Assembly: GCA_951812785.1 (NCBI GenBank)
Contig: OX638335.1
Location: forward strand, 1,143,501-1,207,500
Direction: 5' to 3'
From: an uncultured Gammaproteobacteria bacterium
Lineage (GTDB): Bacteria > Pseudomonadota > Gammaproteobacteria > UBA4575
DNA length: 64,000 nt
Positions 24,658 through 36,317 of this stretch are shown one piece after another. A program made the translations under genes and the position numbers. Position 1 is the stretch's first letter. Each line of letters begins with the position of its first letter. The notes under the pieces are model-generated. The model was not told where the DNA came from. It saw only the letters and a list, made by a program, of their open reading frames with translations, and ran no database searches.

Positions 24658-25710
24658 TCATTCCTCACTCGCAAATAGATCTGCTTCAGCCTGTACTTGC
24701 TCTAATTGCCTGGGCACACGCAAACCAAAATGACGATAGCAATTCATAGTGGCTACTCGGCCTCGCGGAGTACGCATTAAGAATCCATTGAGTATTAAGA
24801 ATGGTTCAATCACATCTTCAATAGTGCCGCGTTCTTCACCCACTGCCGCGGATAAACTATCCAGACCAACAGGACCACCTTCAAATTTCTCTATTACTGC
24901 CAGTAATACGCGCCGATCCATTTGATCAAACCCATTATGATCTACGCTCAACATATCTAATGCTTTATCAGCGATATCTTTAGTGATGACACCATTCGCT
25001 TTAACTTGTGCATAATCTCGCACTCGCCTTAACAAACGATTAGCAATACGTGGCGTGCCTCGTGAACGTTTGGCAATCTCTACTGCTCCATCAGGATCTA
25101 GCTCAACATTCAAGATGCCTGAAGATCGTGTGACAATAGAGCCAAGTTCTTCAGTAGAATAAAATTCTAATCGCTGCACAATACCGAAACGATCTCGCAG
25201 TGGCGAAGTTAATAAGCCCGCCCTTGTCGTTGCTCCCACCAATGTGAATGGAGGCAAATCTAATTTAATAGATCGCGCACTAGGGCCTTCACCAATGACA
25301 ATATCCAACTGAAAGTCTTCTAATGCAGGATATAAAATCTCCTCAACCACTGGACTGAGTCGATGGATCTCATCAACAAACAGCACATCGTTTTCTTCAA
25401 GATTAGTTAGAATAGCAGCTAAGTCTCCCGCTTTCTCCAATACTGGCCCCGAGGCCTGACGCATATTGACTGATAGTTCATTAGCAATGATGTGCGACAA
25501 AGTGGTTTTACCTAACCCTGGCGGACCAAAAATTAAAACATGATCTAGTGCTTCTTTTCGTTCACGCGCTGCGGCAATGAATATTTCCATTTGCTCACAG
25601 ACTTTTTCTTGGCCAGTATAATCAGATAATGTGCGTGGGCGGATGGCGCGATCTAATACAACATCTTCACTGCCCAAAGTGTCCGCTTCCATTACTCGAT
25701 CAGTTGTCAT
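24658..25710 (-). CDS. ruvB: Holliday-junction branch-migration helicase RuvB
   Basis: 350-residue AAA+ motor that drives branch migration with RuvA. Seen: Walker [11 protein letters not shown], Walker [16 protein letters not shown], sensor [18 protein letters not shown], and the winged C-terminal domain ending [11 protein letters not shown]. Six bases after ruvA in the ruvCAB operon. Confidence 0.97.
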   Translation of the reverse strand: MTTDRVMEADTLGSEDVVLDRAIRPRTLSDYTGQEKVCEQMEIFIAAARERKEALDHVLIFGPPGLGKTTLSHIIANELSVNMRQASGPVLEKAGDLAAILTNLEENDVLFVDEIHRLSPVVEEILYPALEDFQLDIVIGEGPSARSIKLDLPPFTLVGATTRAGLLTSPLRDRFGIVQRLEFYSTEELGSIVTRSSGILNVELDPDGAVEIAKRSRGTPRIANRLLRRVRDYAQVKANGVITKDIADKALDMLSVDHNGFDQMDRRVLLAVIEKFEGGPVGLDSLSAAVGEERGTIEDVIEPFLILNGFLMRTPRGRVATMNCYRHFGLRVPRQLEQVQAEADLFASEE

Positions 25711-25716
25711 AGTTTA

Positions 25717-26319
25717 TTAATTACTTAAGCTAGACTTTAGTGCCAACCTAATTAAATCTTCACAAGAAGAAGTTTCATATTGCACATTTTTAATCATACG
25801 CATTGCATCTGAAGCTTTATAACCTAATGCAGTTAAAGCAGATATCGCTTCTTCAATATGATTACGCACAGCACCCACATTAACACCTGCATCATTCATG
25901 ACAGGCATATTTGAATCATTACCCAATCGATCACGCAACTCGACAACCAGCCGTTCTGCTGTTTTCTTACCGACACCCGGCAAACGAACTAACGCATCAG
26001 TATCACCAAACTGAATACAATTTTTAAATCCGTTAGCATCCATCCCTGATAATATTGTCAACGCCATCTTTGCACCCACACCGTTGACCTTTAACAAAGT
26101 ACGAAAAAGACTGCGATCAGCAAGATCATGAAATCCATATAATGTTTGCGCATCTTCACGCACAATCATATGTATATGTAAGGTGACATTATTGCCGCAT
26201 TCAGGCAACTGATAAAACGTAGACATAGGTGCATCTATTTCATAGCCCACGCCATTGACATCAATCATCAATCCTGGTGGTTGCTTATAAACAAGCTGGC
26301 CTTGCAATCGTCCGATCAT
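25717..26319 (-). CDS. ruvA: Holliday-junction DNA-binding protein RuvA
   Basis: 200 residues: the N-terminal OB-like domain (MIGRLQGQLVYKQPPGLMID, VNGVGYEI), two helix-hairpin-helix motifs (LLKVNGVGAKMALTILSG and LVRLPGVGKKTAERLVVEL), and a C-terminal RuvB-contacting domain (ISALTALGYKASDAMRMI). It starts one base after the ruvC stop. Confidence 0.97.
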   Translation of the reverse strand: MIGRLQGQLVYKQPPGLMIDVNGVGYEIDAPMSTFYQLPECGNNVTLHIHMIVREDAQTLYGFHDLADRSLFRTLLKVNGVGAKMALTILSGMDANGFKNCIQFGDTDALVRLPGVGKKTAERLVVELRDRLGNDSNMPVMNDAGVNVGAVRNHIEEAISALTALGYKASDAMRMIKNVQYETSSCEDLIRLALKSSLSN

Positions 26320-26823
26320 TTACTGCGATGCCTTTATGTTTTTTTGATACTGAGGAGACAGCCCTGTATGTGCATGGCATAGCGCAACTGCCAATGCATC
26401 TGCTTCATCTTCATGTAATACCTTACGAATATTTAATAACCGCAAAATCATGTGCTGGATTTGTTCTTTAGATGCCGCACCATAACCTACCGTTGACCGT
26501 TTAACTGATTTCGCACTGTATTCATATATTTCTAAGTTAGCATGCACGCCTGCGGTCATCGCCGCACCGCGCGCATGTCCAAGCTTCAATGCCGATGCAG
26601 CGTTCTTGGATAAAAATACTTGCTCAATGGCCATATGCCCAGGTTGGTGTTCATCAATAACACTGGATAGCCGAGAAAAAATTTCCCCTAACTTATTAGC
26701 TAACCCATCAGCAGGCAGTTTTAGATAGCCACTATCAACATAACGACTTTGTTGACCGTTACTTTCAATAATTCCGTATCCGGTTTTTACCGATCCTGGA
26801 TCGATACCAAGAATGCGAACCAT
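26320..26823 (-). CDS. ruvC: Holliday-junction endonuclease RuvC
   Basis: 167 residues of the RNase-H-like resolvase. Acidic catalytic residues are visible in RILGIDPGSVKTGYG, MAIEQVFLSKN, and the C-terminal HEDEADALAVALCHAHTG. Together with ruvA and ruvB it forms the complete RuvABC resolvasome in one operon downstream of yebC. Confidence 0.97.
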   Translation of the reverse strand: MVRILGIDPGSVKTGYGIIESNGQQSRYVDSGYLKLPADGLANKLGEIFSRLSSVIDEHQPGHMAIEQVFLSKNAASALKLGHARGAAMTAGVHANLEIYEYSAKSVKRSTVGYGAASKEQIQHMILRLLNIRKVLHEDEADALAVALCHAHTGLSPQYQKNIKASQ

Positions 26824-26836
26824 TGATTGATTAGTA

Positions 26837-27583
26837 TTAACTTAAATTCTCCAAAACAGATTCGGGGAAATCTGCATTTGAATAAACATTTTGCACATCA
26901 TCTAATTCTTCTAACACATCAATTAAACGAATGATTTTCTCTGCATCCTTGTCACTGACTTCAGCCATGGTGCCTGCGCGCATTGAAACTTCTGCAAAAC
27001 TGGCTTCAAAACCTGCCGCTTTAAAGGCTTCCTGTAAATCTACGAATATGTCTGGCTGACAGATAACGTCAATGGAGCCATCATCATTATTCATGATGTC
27101 ATCAGCGCCTGATTCAAGCGCAATTTCCATTAAACGATCTTCATCCACACCTGACTCAAAGCTAAACACACCTTGCTTAGAGAAAAGATAAGCGACAGAT
27201 CCACTGGTACCAAGATTACCACCATGTTTTGAAAATGCGTGGCGTACATCTGACACTGTACGATTACGGTTATCGGTCAAGCAATCCACCAATACAGCTG
27301 TTCCACCCGCGCTATAACCTTCATACAGAATTTCCTCATAATCCATGCTTTCAAGTTCACCTGCGCCGCGCTTTATTGCTCGGTCGATGGTATCTTTAGT
27401 CATATTGGCACTCAAACCTTTGTCGAACGCCATGCGTAATCGAGGGTTTGACGAGATATCCGAGCCTCCCATACGGGCCGCCACTGTGATTTCACGAATT
27501 AGTTTGGTAAAGACTTTGCCACGTTTTGAATCTTGAGCTTTTTTACGATGTTGGATATTTGCCCATTTGCTATGTCCCGCCAT
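26837..27583 (-). CDS. yebC: YebC/PmpR-family regulatory or translation factor
   Basis: 248 residues. The family start MAGHSKWANIQHRKKAQDSKRGK is complete, with MTKDTIDRAIKRGAGE and YEGYSAGGTAVLVDCLTDN following. Family members bind DNA as regulators or help ribosomes translate proline-rich stretches; which applies here is not visible. Upstream of ruvC, the usual position. Confidence 0.95.
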   Translation of the reverse strand: MAGHSKWANIQHRKKAQDSKRGKVFTKLIREITVAARMGGSDISSNPRLRMAFDKGLSANMTKDTIDRAIKRGAGELESMDYEEILYEGYSAGGTAVLVDCLTDNRNRTVSDVRHAFSKHGGNLGTSGSVAYLFSKQGVFSFESGVDEDRLMEIALESGADDIMNNDDGSIDVICQPDIFVDLQEAFKAAGFEASFAEVSMRAGTMAEVSDKDAEKIIRLIDVLEELDDVQNVYSNADFPESVLENLS

Positions 27584-27644
27584 GATCCTCTCGTCTCAAT
27601 AAAAGGCGTTAGTTTAGCATCTGCGGAGAATGTTTCTAACTAGA

Positions 27645-28091
27645 TTAGACCTCAGGCACCCAACACGTAATCGCCTCACTATTGGTATGAGATGTAGCCA
27701 TCTGTATCGCTTCTTCGCGAGATACCCATCGAATTTCACTATGCTCGCGTGGATCAAACTTAATTGCAGCGCAATCTTCCAGCGGCAATAAAAATACATG
27801 CTCACGATTACGCATAATTCCTGGTTCATAACGGTCACGCCAGATTGAATATATTTCAAACTCTTGAGAAAACTGGCAATCAATTAGACCTGCCGCATCA
27901 AGACCAGTTTCTTCTTTAAGCTCACGCACCGCAGCCTCGTGAGCCTGCTCTCCCCATTCCAAGCTACCTGTCACTGATTGCCAAAATTCTTCAGGAAAAA
28001 CACGCTGCATCATCAGCACATGCCCAGTTTTACTATAAATCACCACCAACACGGACTCAGGTCGCTTATAAATTTTCTTATTCTCATCCAT
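27645..28091 (-). CDS. nudB: Dihydroneopterin triphosphate diphosphatase (Nudix)
   Basis: 148 residues with a complete Nudix box GSLEWGEQAHEAAVRELKEETG. Sequence around it (KRPESVLVVIYSKTGHVLMMQR, FWQSVTGS, EHVFLLPL) and position between aspS and yebC match NudB, which removes pyrophosphate from dihydroneopterin triphosphate in folate synthesis. The C-terminal EITCWVPEV is also typical. Confidence 0.9.
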   Translation of the reverse strand: MDENKKIYKRPESVLVVIYSKTGHVLMMQRVFPEEFWQSVTGSLEWGEQAHEAAVRELKEETGLDAAGLIDCQFSQEFEIYSIWRDRYEPGIMRNREHVFLLPLEDCAAIKFDPREHSEIRWVSREEAIQMATSHTNSEAITCWVPEV

Positions 28092-28250
28092 AACTTGATG
28101 TCATTACGCTTTCATTATATTGATAATACATTGAAGCACATATTCATCATGCTTAGTATTGCTCCTGCATCCATGCAGTCATACGTGGAAATGACAATAA
28201 TGACGAGAATTGAAGTGATGTGGCAGTAATTATATTAGGGTGATATTGCG

Positions 28251-30026
28251 TCACTCTTTCGCTTTCGTTCTTATGCGGATATTTAATTCTTTAAGTTGAC
28301 GTTCACTCACTTCCGCAGGCGCATCAGTTAAGGGGCATTGTGCAGTTTGTGTTTTAGGAAAGGCCATCACGTCACGAATCGAGTCACTACCCGTCATCAA
28401 CATAATTAAACGATCCATACCGAAGGCAATTCCTGCATGTGGAGGACAACCAAACTTTAATGCCTTTAATAAGAAACCAAATTTACTTTCAGCTTCTTGT
28501 TCAGAAATATTTAATACTTCAAATACAGCTTTTTGAAGGTCTTGCTTGTGAATACGAACAGATCCACCGCCCAACTCTGTCCCGTTAAGTACCATATCGT
28601 AAGCTTTAGAAAGACTTTCACCCGGGTTATCCAAGAGTTGTTGCGCAGAATCAAAATTAGGCGCTGTAAATGGATGATGCAATGCATTCCAACGACTTTC
28701 TTTTTCGTCGTACTCGAACATAGGAAAATCAACCACCCATAAAGGCTTCCATTCGCCTTCCAACAAACCGCGATCAATACCCAGTTTGACACGCAATGCG
28801 CCTAAGGCATCGTTAACAACGCTTGTCTTATCTGCACCGAAGAATAACAAGTCACCATTACTAGCTTGAGTGCGCTCAATAATTTTTGCGACCACATCAT
28901 CGGGTAGGAATTTAAGAATTGGGCTTTGTAATCCTTCTCTACCCTGCGCAACATCATTACACTTAATATAAGCTAAGCCTCTCGCACCGTAGTTACTGAC
29001 GTATTTTGTATAGTCGTCAATTTCTTTTCGCGAGAGCTCGCTACCATTAGGTAAACACAAGACTGCAACACGCCCCTTCTCGTCATTGGCTGGCCCACTA
29101 AACACTTTAAATTCAACCGCTGTCATCAGGTCAGTGATATCAACTAGCTCTAGCGGAATTCGCAAGTCAGGCTTATCTGATCCATAGCGATGCATCGCTT
29201 CTGCATACGACATACGTGGGAAAGGGTTCGGCAAATCAACATTTAACGTCGCTTTAAACATATCGCGCATCATGCCTTCCACCATGACGATAATATCTTC
29301 TTCATTTAAGAAGGCGGTCTCAATATCTAACTGAGTAAATTCAGGTTGACGGTCTGCACGTAAATCTTCATCTCGAAAGCAACGCACAATTTGATAGTAG
29401 CGATCAAAGCCACTCATCATTAATAACTGCTTAAAAATTTGCGGCGACTGAGGCAATGCAAAAAACTCACCGGGGTGGGTGCGGCTTGGCACCAGATAAT
29501 CACGTGCACCTTCTGGAGTCGCTTTAGTCAACATGGGTGTTTCAATATCAAGAAAACCATTACTATCTAAATAGTTTCGCAGGGCTTGAACCACCTTCAC
29601 CCGCATTTGAATGCGTTCTTGCATGATCGGACGGCGCAAGTCGACATAGCGATAGCGCAAACGAGATTCTTCGTTGACGTCATCATCATCAATCTGGAAT
29701 GGCGGTGTTTCAGATTCATTGAGCACAGTCAGCTCAGTCGCCAATACTTCAATTTCACCCGTGGTTAACTCAGGATTGATGGTTCCTTCAGGGCGCAAAC
29801 GTACTTTTGCCGTCACTTGAAGCACATATTCATTACGAATTTGCTCTGTCAGCTGGAATATCTCTGCGCGATCTGGGTCGAAAACTACTTGAACTAGCCC
29901 CGTTTTGTCACGTAAATCTATAAAAATAACACCTCCGTGATCGCGACGGCGATTCACCCAGCCACACAGTGTGACTGCTTGATCAAGATTATCTTTAGTG
30001 ACTTCCCCACAATATTGCGTGCGCAT
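28251..30026 (-). CDS. aspS: Aspartyl-tRNA synthetase
   Basis: 591-residue class II synthetase of the bacterial type. The N-terminal OB-fold anticodon domain has [20 protein letters not shown]-like spacing and [19 protein letters not shown]. Motif 2 is in [18 protein letters not shown], the bacterial GAD insertion lies in the middle, and motif 3 is [14 protein letters not shown] at the C-terminus. Normal length. Confidence 0.97.
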   Translation of the reverse strand: MRTQYCGEVTKDNLDQAVTLCGWVNRRRDHGGVIFIDLRDKTGLVQVVFDPDRAEIFQLTEQIRNEYVLQVTAKVRLRPEGTINPELTTGEIEVLATELTVLNESETPPFQIDDDDVNEESRLRYRYVDLRRPIMQERIQMRVKVVQALRNYLDSNGFLDIETPMLTKATPEGARDYLVPSRTHPGEFFALPQSPQIFKQLLMMSGFDRYYQIVRCFRDEDLRADRQPEFTQLDIETAFLNEEDIIVMVEGMMRDMFKATLNVDLPNPFPRMSYAEAMHRYGSDKPDLRIPLELVDITDLMTAVEFKVFSGPANDEKGRVAVLCLPNGSELSRKEIDDYTKYVSNYGARGLAYIKCNDVAQGREGLQSPILKFLPDDVVAKIIERTQASNGDLLFFGADKTSVVNDALGALRVKLGIDRGLLEGEWKPLWVVDFPMFEYDEKESRWNALHHPFTAPNFDSAQQLLDNPGESLSKAYDMVLNGTELGGGSVRIHKQDLQKAVFEVLNISEQEAESKFGFLLKALKFGCPPHAGIAFGMDRLIMLMTGSDSIRDVMAFPKTQTAQCPLTDAPAEVSERQLKELNIRIRTKAKE

Positions 30027-30127
30027 GCTTTAGCTTCCTGGCTGAGATGTAATGGTTTTTGTGATTTTCACAATTCGATACATTGAAAAGACCTTAAAAC
30101 GGCCGATTTCAACGGAAGGTGAGGATA

Positions 30128-30754
30128 TTACGGAGTCGCCTTGTTTGAATCAACATCAGCCTTATCGGTATTGGCAGCAATCCCTAACGACATGACCAAT
30201 TTAAGCGCAGTTTCAATATCCATATCCAGTTCACGCGTGTCTTCAATGGGCACCGCCATGATAAAGCCAGAGGTAGGATTAGGCGTGGTTGGGACAAATA
30301 CCATAATAACTTCTTTATCTAATTTAGACTGAATTTCAGTGGCAGCAACGCCAGTTTGAAAGCATACCGTCCAAATCCCTTTGCGCGGATATTCGATGAG
30401 GAGCACCTTGCGAAATGACTGACTGCCCGTAGAAAGCAAACTAGACATTATTTGCTTCACAGAGGAATAGACAGTTCTGACCAAAGGTATGCGTGATAAT
30501 AAGCCTTCCCAACCACGTAGCACATTACGGCCCAACAAGTTCGCACCTATCACACCTGTGATTAACAATATTGTGATGGCTAGCACCAAACCAAACCCTG
30601 GAATGGTGAACCCTAGTACCGTCTCCGGCCTCCATTCCACTGGCAATAATAGTAATAGCCCGTCCATCATTTCCAGCATAAACCTGATGACAAAGAAAGT
30701 GATGCCTAACGGCACCCAAACAAGTAAACCAGTGACTAGATAACGGCGTAACAC
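30128..30754 (-). CDS. DUF502 family membrane protein
   Basis: 208 residues with two N-terminal transmembrane segments (LLVWVPLGITFFVIRFML; GFGLVLAITILLITGVIGANLLG) and a soluble part containing IPLVRTVYSSVKQ, VLLIEYPRKGIWTVCFQTG and VFVPTTPNPTSGFIMAVP. These are the signatures of DUF502. Function unknown. Sits between fmdB and aspS, its common place in gammaproteobacteria. Confidence 0.9.
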   Translation of the reverse strand: MLRRYLVTGLLVWVPLGITFFVIRFMLEMMDGLLLLLPVEWRPETVLGFTIPGFGLVLAITILLITGVIGANLLGRNVLRGWEGLLSRIPLVRTVYSSVKQIMSSLLSTGSQSFRKVLLIEYPRKGIWTVCFQTGVAATEIQSKLDKEVIMVFVPTTPNPTSGFIMAVPIEDTRELDMDIETALKLVMSLGIAANTDKADVDSNKATP

Positions 30755-30786
30755 TCTTTGCTATTTCGTGGTGAGAAGATTAATAC

Positions 30787-31050
30787 TCAAGCATCAGCAT
30801 TAGATGCCGACTTCGCTGGCTTACTAGAAGAACTGTCAGAATCGCTTTTGGCTAGATTTTTCTTATTCTTGGATTTGAAATCAGTTTCATACCAGCCACT
30901 ACCGCCTAAACGGAAACCTGCCTCAGAAATTAATTTCCTCAATGCATTTTTTTTACACGCAGGGCATTCAGTCAGTGGATCTTCGCTTATCTTTTGTAAT
31001 GCCTCATGGCAATGTCCACACTCTTGGCACTCATATTCGTAAATGGGCAT
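30787..31050 (-). CDS. FmdB-type zinc-ribbon protein
   Basis: 87 residues. The N-terminal MPIYEYECQECGH and TECPACKKNALRKLISEAGF supply two CxxC pairs for one zinc ion, as in the FmdB regulatory family, and the C-terminus is a Ser/Lys/Ala-rich tail. First gene of the fmdB-DUF502-aspS block; role uncertain (a regulator in a few studied cases). Confidence 0.9.
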   Translation of the reverse strand: MPIYEYECQECGHCHEALQKISEDPLTECPACKKNALRKLISEAGFRLGGSGWYETDFKSKNKKNLAKSDSDSSSSKPAKSASNADA

Positions 31051-31340
31051 CCAGCTTATTCCTTTAGTATCAATGGTGTGGGATTATATGGGGGCGCTTA
31101 GCCTCTTAACAAGGGAGAATAGCGCTAATGTGTATTAGCTTAAAACAAAAACACCTGTGGTATAAAGCTTTTAGCCATCATCTCTATAAACATAACTCGT
31201 ACTCCTGATAAGTGGTATTAATAATCATATTCAAGTCACAGCCCATAGCTGCAAGATGACAACAACCTCATCAAATGTTAATTAATTTAACAGTTTCAGA
31301 CGTGGTACAATTACACAGTAATTTGATGAGGAGGCACACC

Positions 31341-31751
31341 ATGAAATCATCTCAATTTGCTCATCTATTTATATTTGCAGCAATGATCTGTTCAATGCTC
31401 ACCAGCAGCGCTTATGCTGAAGATGCAAGTACTGATCAAGCGCCACCAAGTGCAGAAGAAATATCCAAAGTGAAACCTGGGTATTCCGTTAAAACCGAAA
31501 CAGTTTATGAATCCAGCTTTCTACCGGGCATACGCTTATGTGAAGATAATGAAGTGGACTACCGAGGTGACTTCCGCAAAGTGAACTGTCAAGACGATGA
31601 GCTAATCAACTCAATATCGACTCGCAAGAAAGACCCTTACAACACTAAGCCAAATACAATTGTTAGCGATCGCATCAAGCCTAACGGAAATATTTTTCGC
31701 ATTAACTTTCGCAGAAAAGCGTCGGTAGTTCCCAACACGTCTGACAATTAA
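31341..31751 (+). CDS. Hypothetical exported protein
   Basis: 136 residues from ATG 31341, preceded by a strong GAGGAGG. The frame is open to 31275 but has no other good start. A signal peptide (about residues 1-26, LFIFAAMICSMLTSSAYA) is followed by a polar, proline-containing mature part with two cysteines (RLCEDNE, KVNCQDD) that could form a disulfide. Not recognised. It converges on the rlmD remnant. Confidence 0.65.
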   Translation: MKSSQFAHLFIFAAMICSMLTSSAYAEDASTDQAPPSAEEISKVKPGYSVKTETVYESSFLPGIRLCEDNEVDYRGDFRKVNCQDDELINSISTRKKDPYNTKPNTIVSDRIKPNGNIFRINFRRKASVVPNTSDN

Positions 31752-31754
31752 ATC

Positions 31755-32080
31755 TTACTTAACAAATAACGCCATAGTTTCCACATGCCCAGTATGCGGA
31801 AACATGTTAAGTACATTCACTTTTTCCATTCGATAGCCAAGCGTATTTACCAATACATCAGCATCTCTCGCCAACGTGCCAGGATGACATGAAATATATA
31901 GGACTTTGCTGGGATCAATCTTGGATAGCAATTCCACTATTTCTCGCGCACCGGCACGTGGCGGATCAATAATGACTGCATCCCATTTGTTAGCTAACCA
32001 TTCACGTTAGTCGTCAACCACAAACAAGTCTTCTTTTTTAAACTCAACATTATCGAGATGATTTATACGCGCATCAAGTA
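31755..32080 (-). pseudogene. rlmD: Truncated rlmD (23S rRNA m5U1939 methyltransferase)
   Basis: The minus strand encodes the C-terminal quarter of RlmD/RumA: LDNVEFKKEDLF, then a TAA at 32007-32009, REWLANKWDAVIIDPPRAGA, YISCHPGTLARDADVL with the catalytic cysteine, and NMFPHTGHVETMALF. The N-terminal TRAM and Fe-S portions are absent; sequence upstream of about 32080 does not match. It therefore has an internal stop and a large 5' deletion, and should be inactive. Confidence 0.88.
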
Positions 32081-32161
32081 AGAATAATTGTGTAATGTTT
32101 AGCCTTATGAGAAATATAAAACCATTGCCACACTTAATATAAGAAAACATTAGCCTTCAAC

Positions 32162-32659
32162 ATGGCAAGCATGGTTATTGTATTTGCTGGGTGTTCATCC
32201 GCGCCACAAAAGCCTGCAGCTACTTCTCACGCCAGCAGCGAAAGCAAAGCCCCCGCTAAATCATACAAACGCTCCACTCATTTAAAATATTCGACAGGAC
32301 ATCAAATTGTGTCTCTTGCAGAATCTTTAGTAGGCTCACCCTATAAATATGGCGGCGCTACACCCAAGGGCTTTGATTGCAGCGGATTAGTTTACTATAC
32401 CCATAGACAATTAAACATCACCGTTCCACGAACAACCAAGCAGCAACTACTGTATAGCCCTGCCAAAAAATTAGCCTCGGCCAAACCTGGTGATATATTA
32501 TTCTTTAGAATCTATGGTGACAGCGTTTCTCATGTCGGCATATATACAGGCAATGATCAATTCATTCATGCGCCCAAGTCTGGCAAATACGTCTCTTATG
32601 CGAATATTAATGAGCCTTATTGGCATGCACGATTAATTAAAGTCGCTAGTTTACATTAA
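32162..32659 (+). CDS. NlpC/P60-family lipoprotein (peptidoglycan endopeptidase)
   Basis: 165 residues. The catalytic cysteine is in GFDCSGLVYYTHRQL, the histidine in SHVGIYTGNDQFIHAP, and the region KYGGATPKG precedes them, as in NlpC/P60 (Spr/MepS-like) hydrolases that cut peptide crosslinks. A lipobox FAGC lies at residues 9-12. The n-region of the signal is unusually short: in the same frame upstream there is KKTLAF but no start codon before a stop. The true start codon may thus have been lost, or translation begins at ATG 32162. A Ser/Ala/Lys linker joins lipobox and domain. Confidence 0.82.
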   Translation: MASMVIVFAGCSSAPQKPAATSHASSESKAPAKSYKRSTHLKYSTGHQIVSLAESLVGSPYKYGGATPKGFDCSGLVYYTHRQLNITVPRTTKQQLLYSPAKKLASAKPGDILFFRIYGDSVSHVGIYTGNDQFIHAPKSGKYVSYANINEPYWHARLIKVASLH

Positions 32660-33023
32660 CAGATAGATTCTATTCCCACATTTTATGAACTCCCGCCTGC
32701 ACAGGAATGACGTTGGCGCACAAACGGAGAGGTGCGCGCCAACGTCTTACACTCAACTTGCGACACTATTACTCTAAATCTTCCTACAACCCTACGTCTT
32801 CCTGTAGCTCTATGTCATTCCCGCGTATGACCTTCATGAATGCAAGAGCAATTGCCGAGGCAGGAGTCCAGCCGCACATAGGCTCTCTCAATTAAATATC
32901 CAACACAACACATCATCAAAACACACAAATAAATCATCTAAATTAAACACTAATTTTCAAGAGAACCGCGTACAACTCTGTGTTAATGTACGAAAATTCT
33001 ACTCATTAGCCAGAGATCTCCAA
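32660..33023. repeat. Intergenic region with palindromic repeat copies
   Basis: 364 bases without a supported gene. It holds degenerate copies of a short repeat family seen elsewhere in the window: tcccgcctgcacaggaatgac (32686 region) and gtcattcccgcg (32815 region), plus an inverted repeat gttggcgcac / gtgcgcgccaac near 32712-32745. The 62-codon frame through it is a by-product of these repeats. The sucC promoter is expected in the right-hand part. Confidence 0.55.
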
Positions 33024-34193
33024 GTGTATATTCACGAATATCAGTCCAAGCGTTTACTTCATACCTATGAAATTCCCATCCCTAGAAGTGAAGTCTTTAC
33101 CCAAGGAGACAGCATTGAAAAGTTTGTTGCTAACTTTGGAGGTGAATCATGGATTGTTAAAGCCCAAATTCACTCAGGTGGACGCGGCAAAGCTGGCGGC
33201 ATTCTTTGGGCCCATACCAAGGAAGAGCTTAAACAGCAAATTGACAAACTCATGGGGACGACGCTTGTTACCAAGCAAACCGATGCAGCAGGTTTACCTA
33301 TCAACACCCTGCTAGTTGAGAAACCTGCCAATATTAAACACGAAATCTACTTAAGCTTATTAGTCGACAGAGCTAGCAAAAAGATTACTGCCATTGCCTC
33401 CGCTGAAGGCGGCATTAATATTGAGGAAATAGCTGAAACCTCACCTGAAAAAATATCATCGGTGAATATTCATAAAACATCAGGCATCCAAGGTTATCAC
33501 TGTCGACTACTTGCGCAAAATTTGAATCTTAATAAAGCTCAGTTTAAGCAGTTCTCACATATATTAAAACAGATGTACACATTGTTTCTTGATAGCGATG
33601 CTTCGTTAATTGAAATTAACCCACTTATCATTTCTGATGATGAGTCTCTGTTAGCACTTGATGCAAAAATGAATTTTGACGACAACGCTTTATTTCGGCA
33701 TAAAAAAATAGCTTCACTAAAAGATACTAGCCAAGAAAATCCTATCGAGCTAAAAGCTAAGCAGCATGATCTTAACTACGTAAAACTAGATGGCAGTATT
33801 GGCTGCATTGTTAACGGTGCCGGACTTGCCATGGCAACCATGGATTTAATCAAGCATAACGGCGGCGAACCCGCTAACTTTCTAGATGTCGGTGGAAACA
33901 CTACTGGGCAACGCGTTACCCAAGCATTCAACTTATTGATCGATGATAAAAGTGTTCGTTCTATTTTTGTCAATATCTTTGGCGGCATTGTACGTTGTGA
34001 CGTAATCGCAGAAGGCATCTTGCAGGCCTTAGAAGAAACAGAACTCACACTGCCTGTGGTTGTACTGTTACAAGGTACTAATTCTGAACAAGGTAAAGAG
34101 ATTTTAAAAAATAAACATAAATTAATCACAGCAGTAAGCGAACTCACTGAAGGTGCCAAACTAGCGATTGAAAAAGCTGGTGCACAATCATGA
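33024..34193 (+). CDS. sucC: Succinyl-CoA synthetase beta subunit
   Basis: 389 residues, GTG start. ATP-grasp protein: [12 protein letters not shown], the ATP-site loop [14 protein letters not shown], the metal-binding EINPLIIS with [11 protein letters not shown], and the ligase domain [18 protein letters not shown], then FLDVGG and [15 protein letters not shown]. The N-terminal half is more divergent than usual, and malate-CoA ligase subunits are close relatives, so substrate choice between succinate and malate cannot be excluded. Overlaps sucD by four bases (ATGA). Confidence 0.9.
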   Translation: MYIHEYQSKRLLHTYEIPIPRSEVFTQGDSIEKFVANFGGESWIVKAQIHSGGRGKAGGILWAHTKEELKQQIDKLMGTTLVTKQTDAAGLPINTLLVEKPANIKHEIYLSLLVDRASKKITAIASAEGGINIEEIAETSPEKISSVNIHKTSGIQGYHCRLLAQNLNLNKAQFKQFSHILKQMYTLFLDSDASLIEINPLIISDDESLLALDAKMNFDDNALFRHKKIASLKDTSQENPIELKAKQHDLNYVKLDGSIGCIVNGAGLAMATMDLIKHNGGEPANFLDVGGNTTGQRVTQAFNLLIDDKSVRSIFVNIFGGIVRCDVIAEGILQALEETELTLPVVVLLQGTNSEQGKEILKNKHKLITAVSELTEGAKLAIEKAGAQS

Positions 34194-35053
34194 GCGTATT
34201 AATCGACGAGCACACACAAATACTTTGCCAAGGAATTACTGGCAGTGTTGGCACATTTCACACTCAGCAAGGCCTAGACTACGGCAGCAAAATTGTTGCC
34301 GGCGTGACACCAGGCAAAGGTGGTAGCACACATCTAGACTTGCCTGTGTACAACACGGTTAGCGAAGTCATGCAAAACCATGAAATAGATGCCACGGTAA
34401 TTTATGTGCCAGCAGCGTTCGCTGCTGACGCAATACTAGAAGCCGTAGAAGTAGAAATTCCATTAATTGTTTGTATTACTGAAGGCATTCCTGTGCAGGA
34501 CATGATTCCTGTTAGCGATATTCTTAAGACCAGCAGTTCATTATTAATTGGCCCTAACTGCCCTGGCATTATCACACCAGACCAATGCAAAATTGGCATC
34601 ATGCCTGGCTCTATACATAAAGCTGGTAACGTAGGTATTGTTTCACGCTCTGGCACACTAACTTATGTTGCGGTAGACCAAACGTGTGATCATGGACAAT
34701 CAACGTGCATAGGCATAGGTGGCGACCCTATTCATGGTTTAGATTTCATTGAGTGTTTAACCATGTTTGAACATGACCGAGCCACTGAAGTTATTGTGCT
34801 GGTAGGAGAAATTGGCGGCACCGCAGAAGAAGAAGCGGCAGAGTTCATTCAAACCGCTGTCAATAAACCCATCGTTAGCTATATTGCAGGCGCAAGCGCA
34901 CCCCCAGGGAAACGCATGGGACATGCAGGCGCTATTATTAGTGGCGGCAAAGGTACGGCTGAAGATAAATATAAAGCATTAGAAAATGCAGGCGTACACA
35001 CAGTAAGAACGTTAGCAGGCATTAGTGAAGCGGTTAATAAGATACTAACTTAA
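34190..35053 (+). CDS. sucD: Succinyl-CoA synthetase alpha subunit
   Basis: 287 residues. CoA-binding Rossmann-like domain with [15 protein letters not shown], the VGPNCPG-like motif [10 protein letters not shown], and the phosphohistidine loop [18 protein letters not shown] (active-site His). With SucC it forms the succinyl-CoA (or possibly malyl-CoA) ligase. A 174-base gap follows before arsC. Confidence 0.93.
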   Translation: MSVLIDEHTQILCQGITGSVGTFHTQQGLDYGSKIVAGVTPGKGGSTHLDLPVYNTVSEVMQNHEIDATVIYVPAAFAADAILEAVEVEIPLIVCITEGIPVQDMIPVSDILKTSSSLLIGPNCPGIITPDQCKIGIMPGSIHKAGNVGIVSRSGTLTYVAVDQTCDHGQSTCIGIGGDPIHGLDFIECLTMFEHDRATEVIVLVGEIGGTAEEEAAEFIQTAVNKPIVSYIAGASAPPGKRMGHAGAIISGGKGTAEDKYKALENAGVHTVRTLAGISEAVNKILT

Positions 35054-35227
35054 AAAGTTTAGTCTCTAGTTTTATTTATCAGCACTTACCAAGCAAGAAC
35101 AAAATTATATAGCTTACTCATCTACACATCATCAATCACATTCAAAGCAATAAAATTTACCAAATACATATAAAATGATCATTTGGACTTTGATATTTAG
35201 AATACTAACTTACTTAGATAAAGAACA

Positions 35228-36171
<944 letters not shown>

Positions 36172-36317
36172 TTGAGTTAAGTCAGGCTGTTGATAAAAAA
36201 CACATTGAGGTTGTTTTGCTTAGGCTGGATTCCCGTCTTCATTAGAAATTGCTCCTGCATTTCTAATATTTCCGCCATCCTTGGTGGTCTCGCGGAAAAG
36301 AAAACTGAAAATAAATT

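Noticed and set aside
27614-27883. An 89-codon minus-strand frame overlapping nudB
   Set aside because: It overlaps a gene with a complete Nudix box in another frame and has no motif of its own.
32707-32895. A 62-codon frame in the sucC upstream region
   Set aside because: It runs through palindromic repeat copies and has no start signal or family match.
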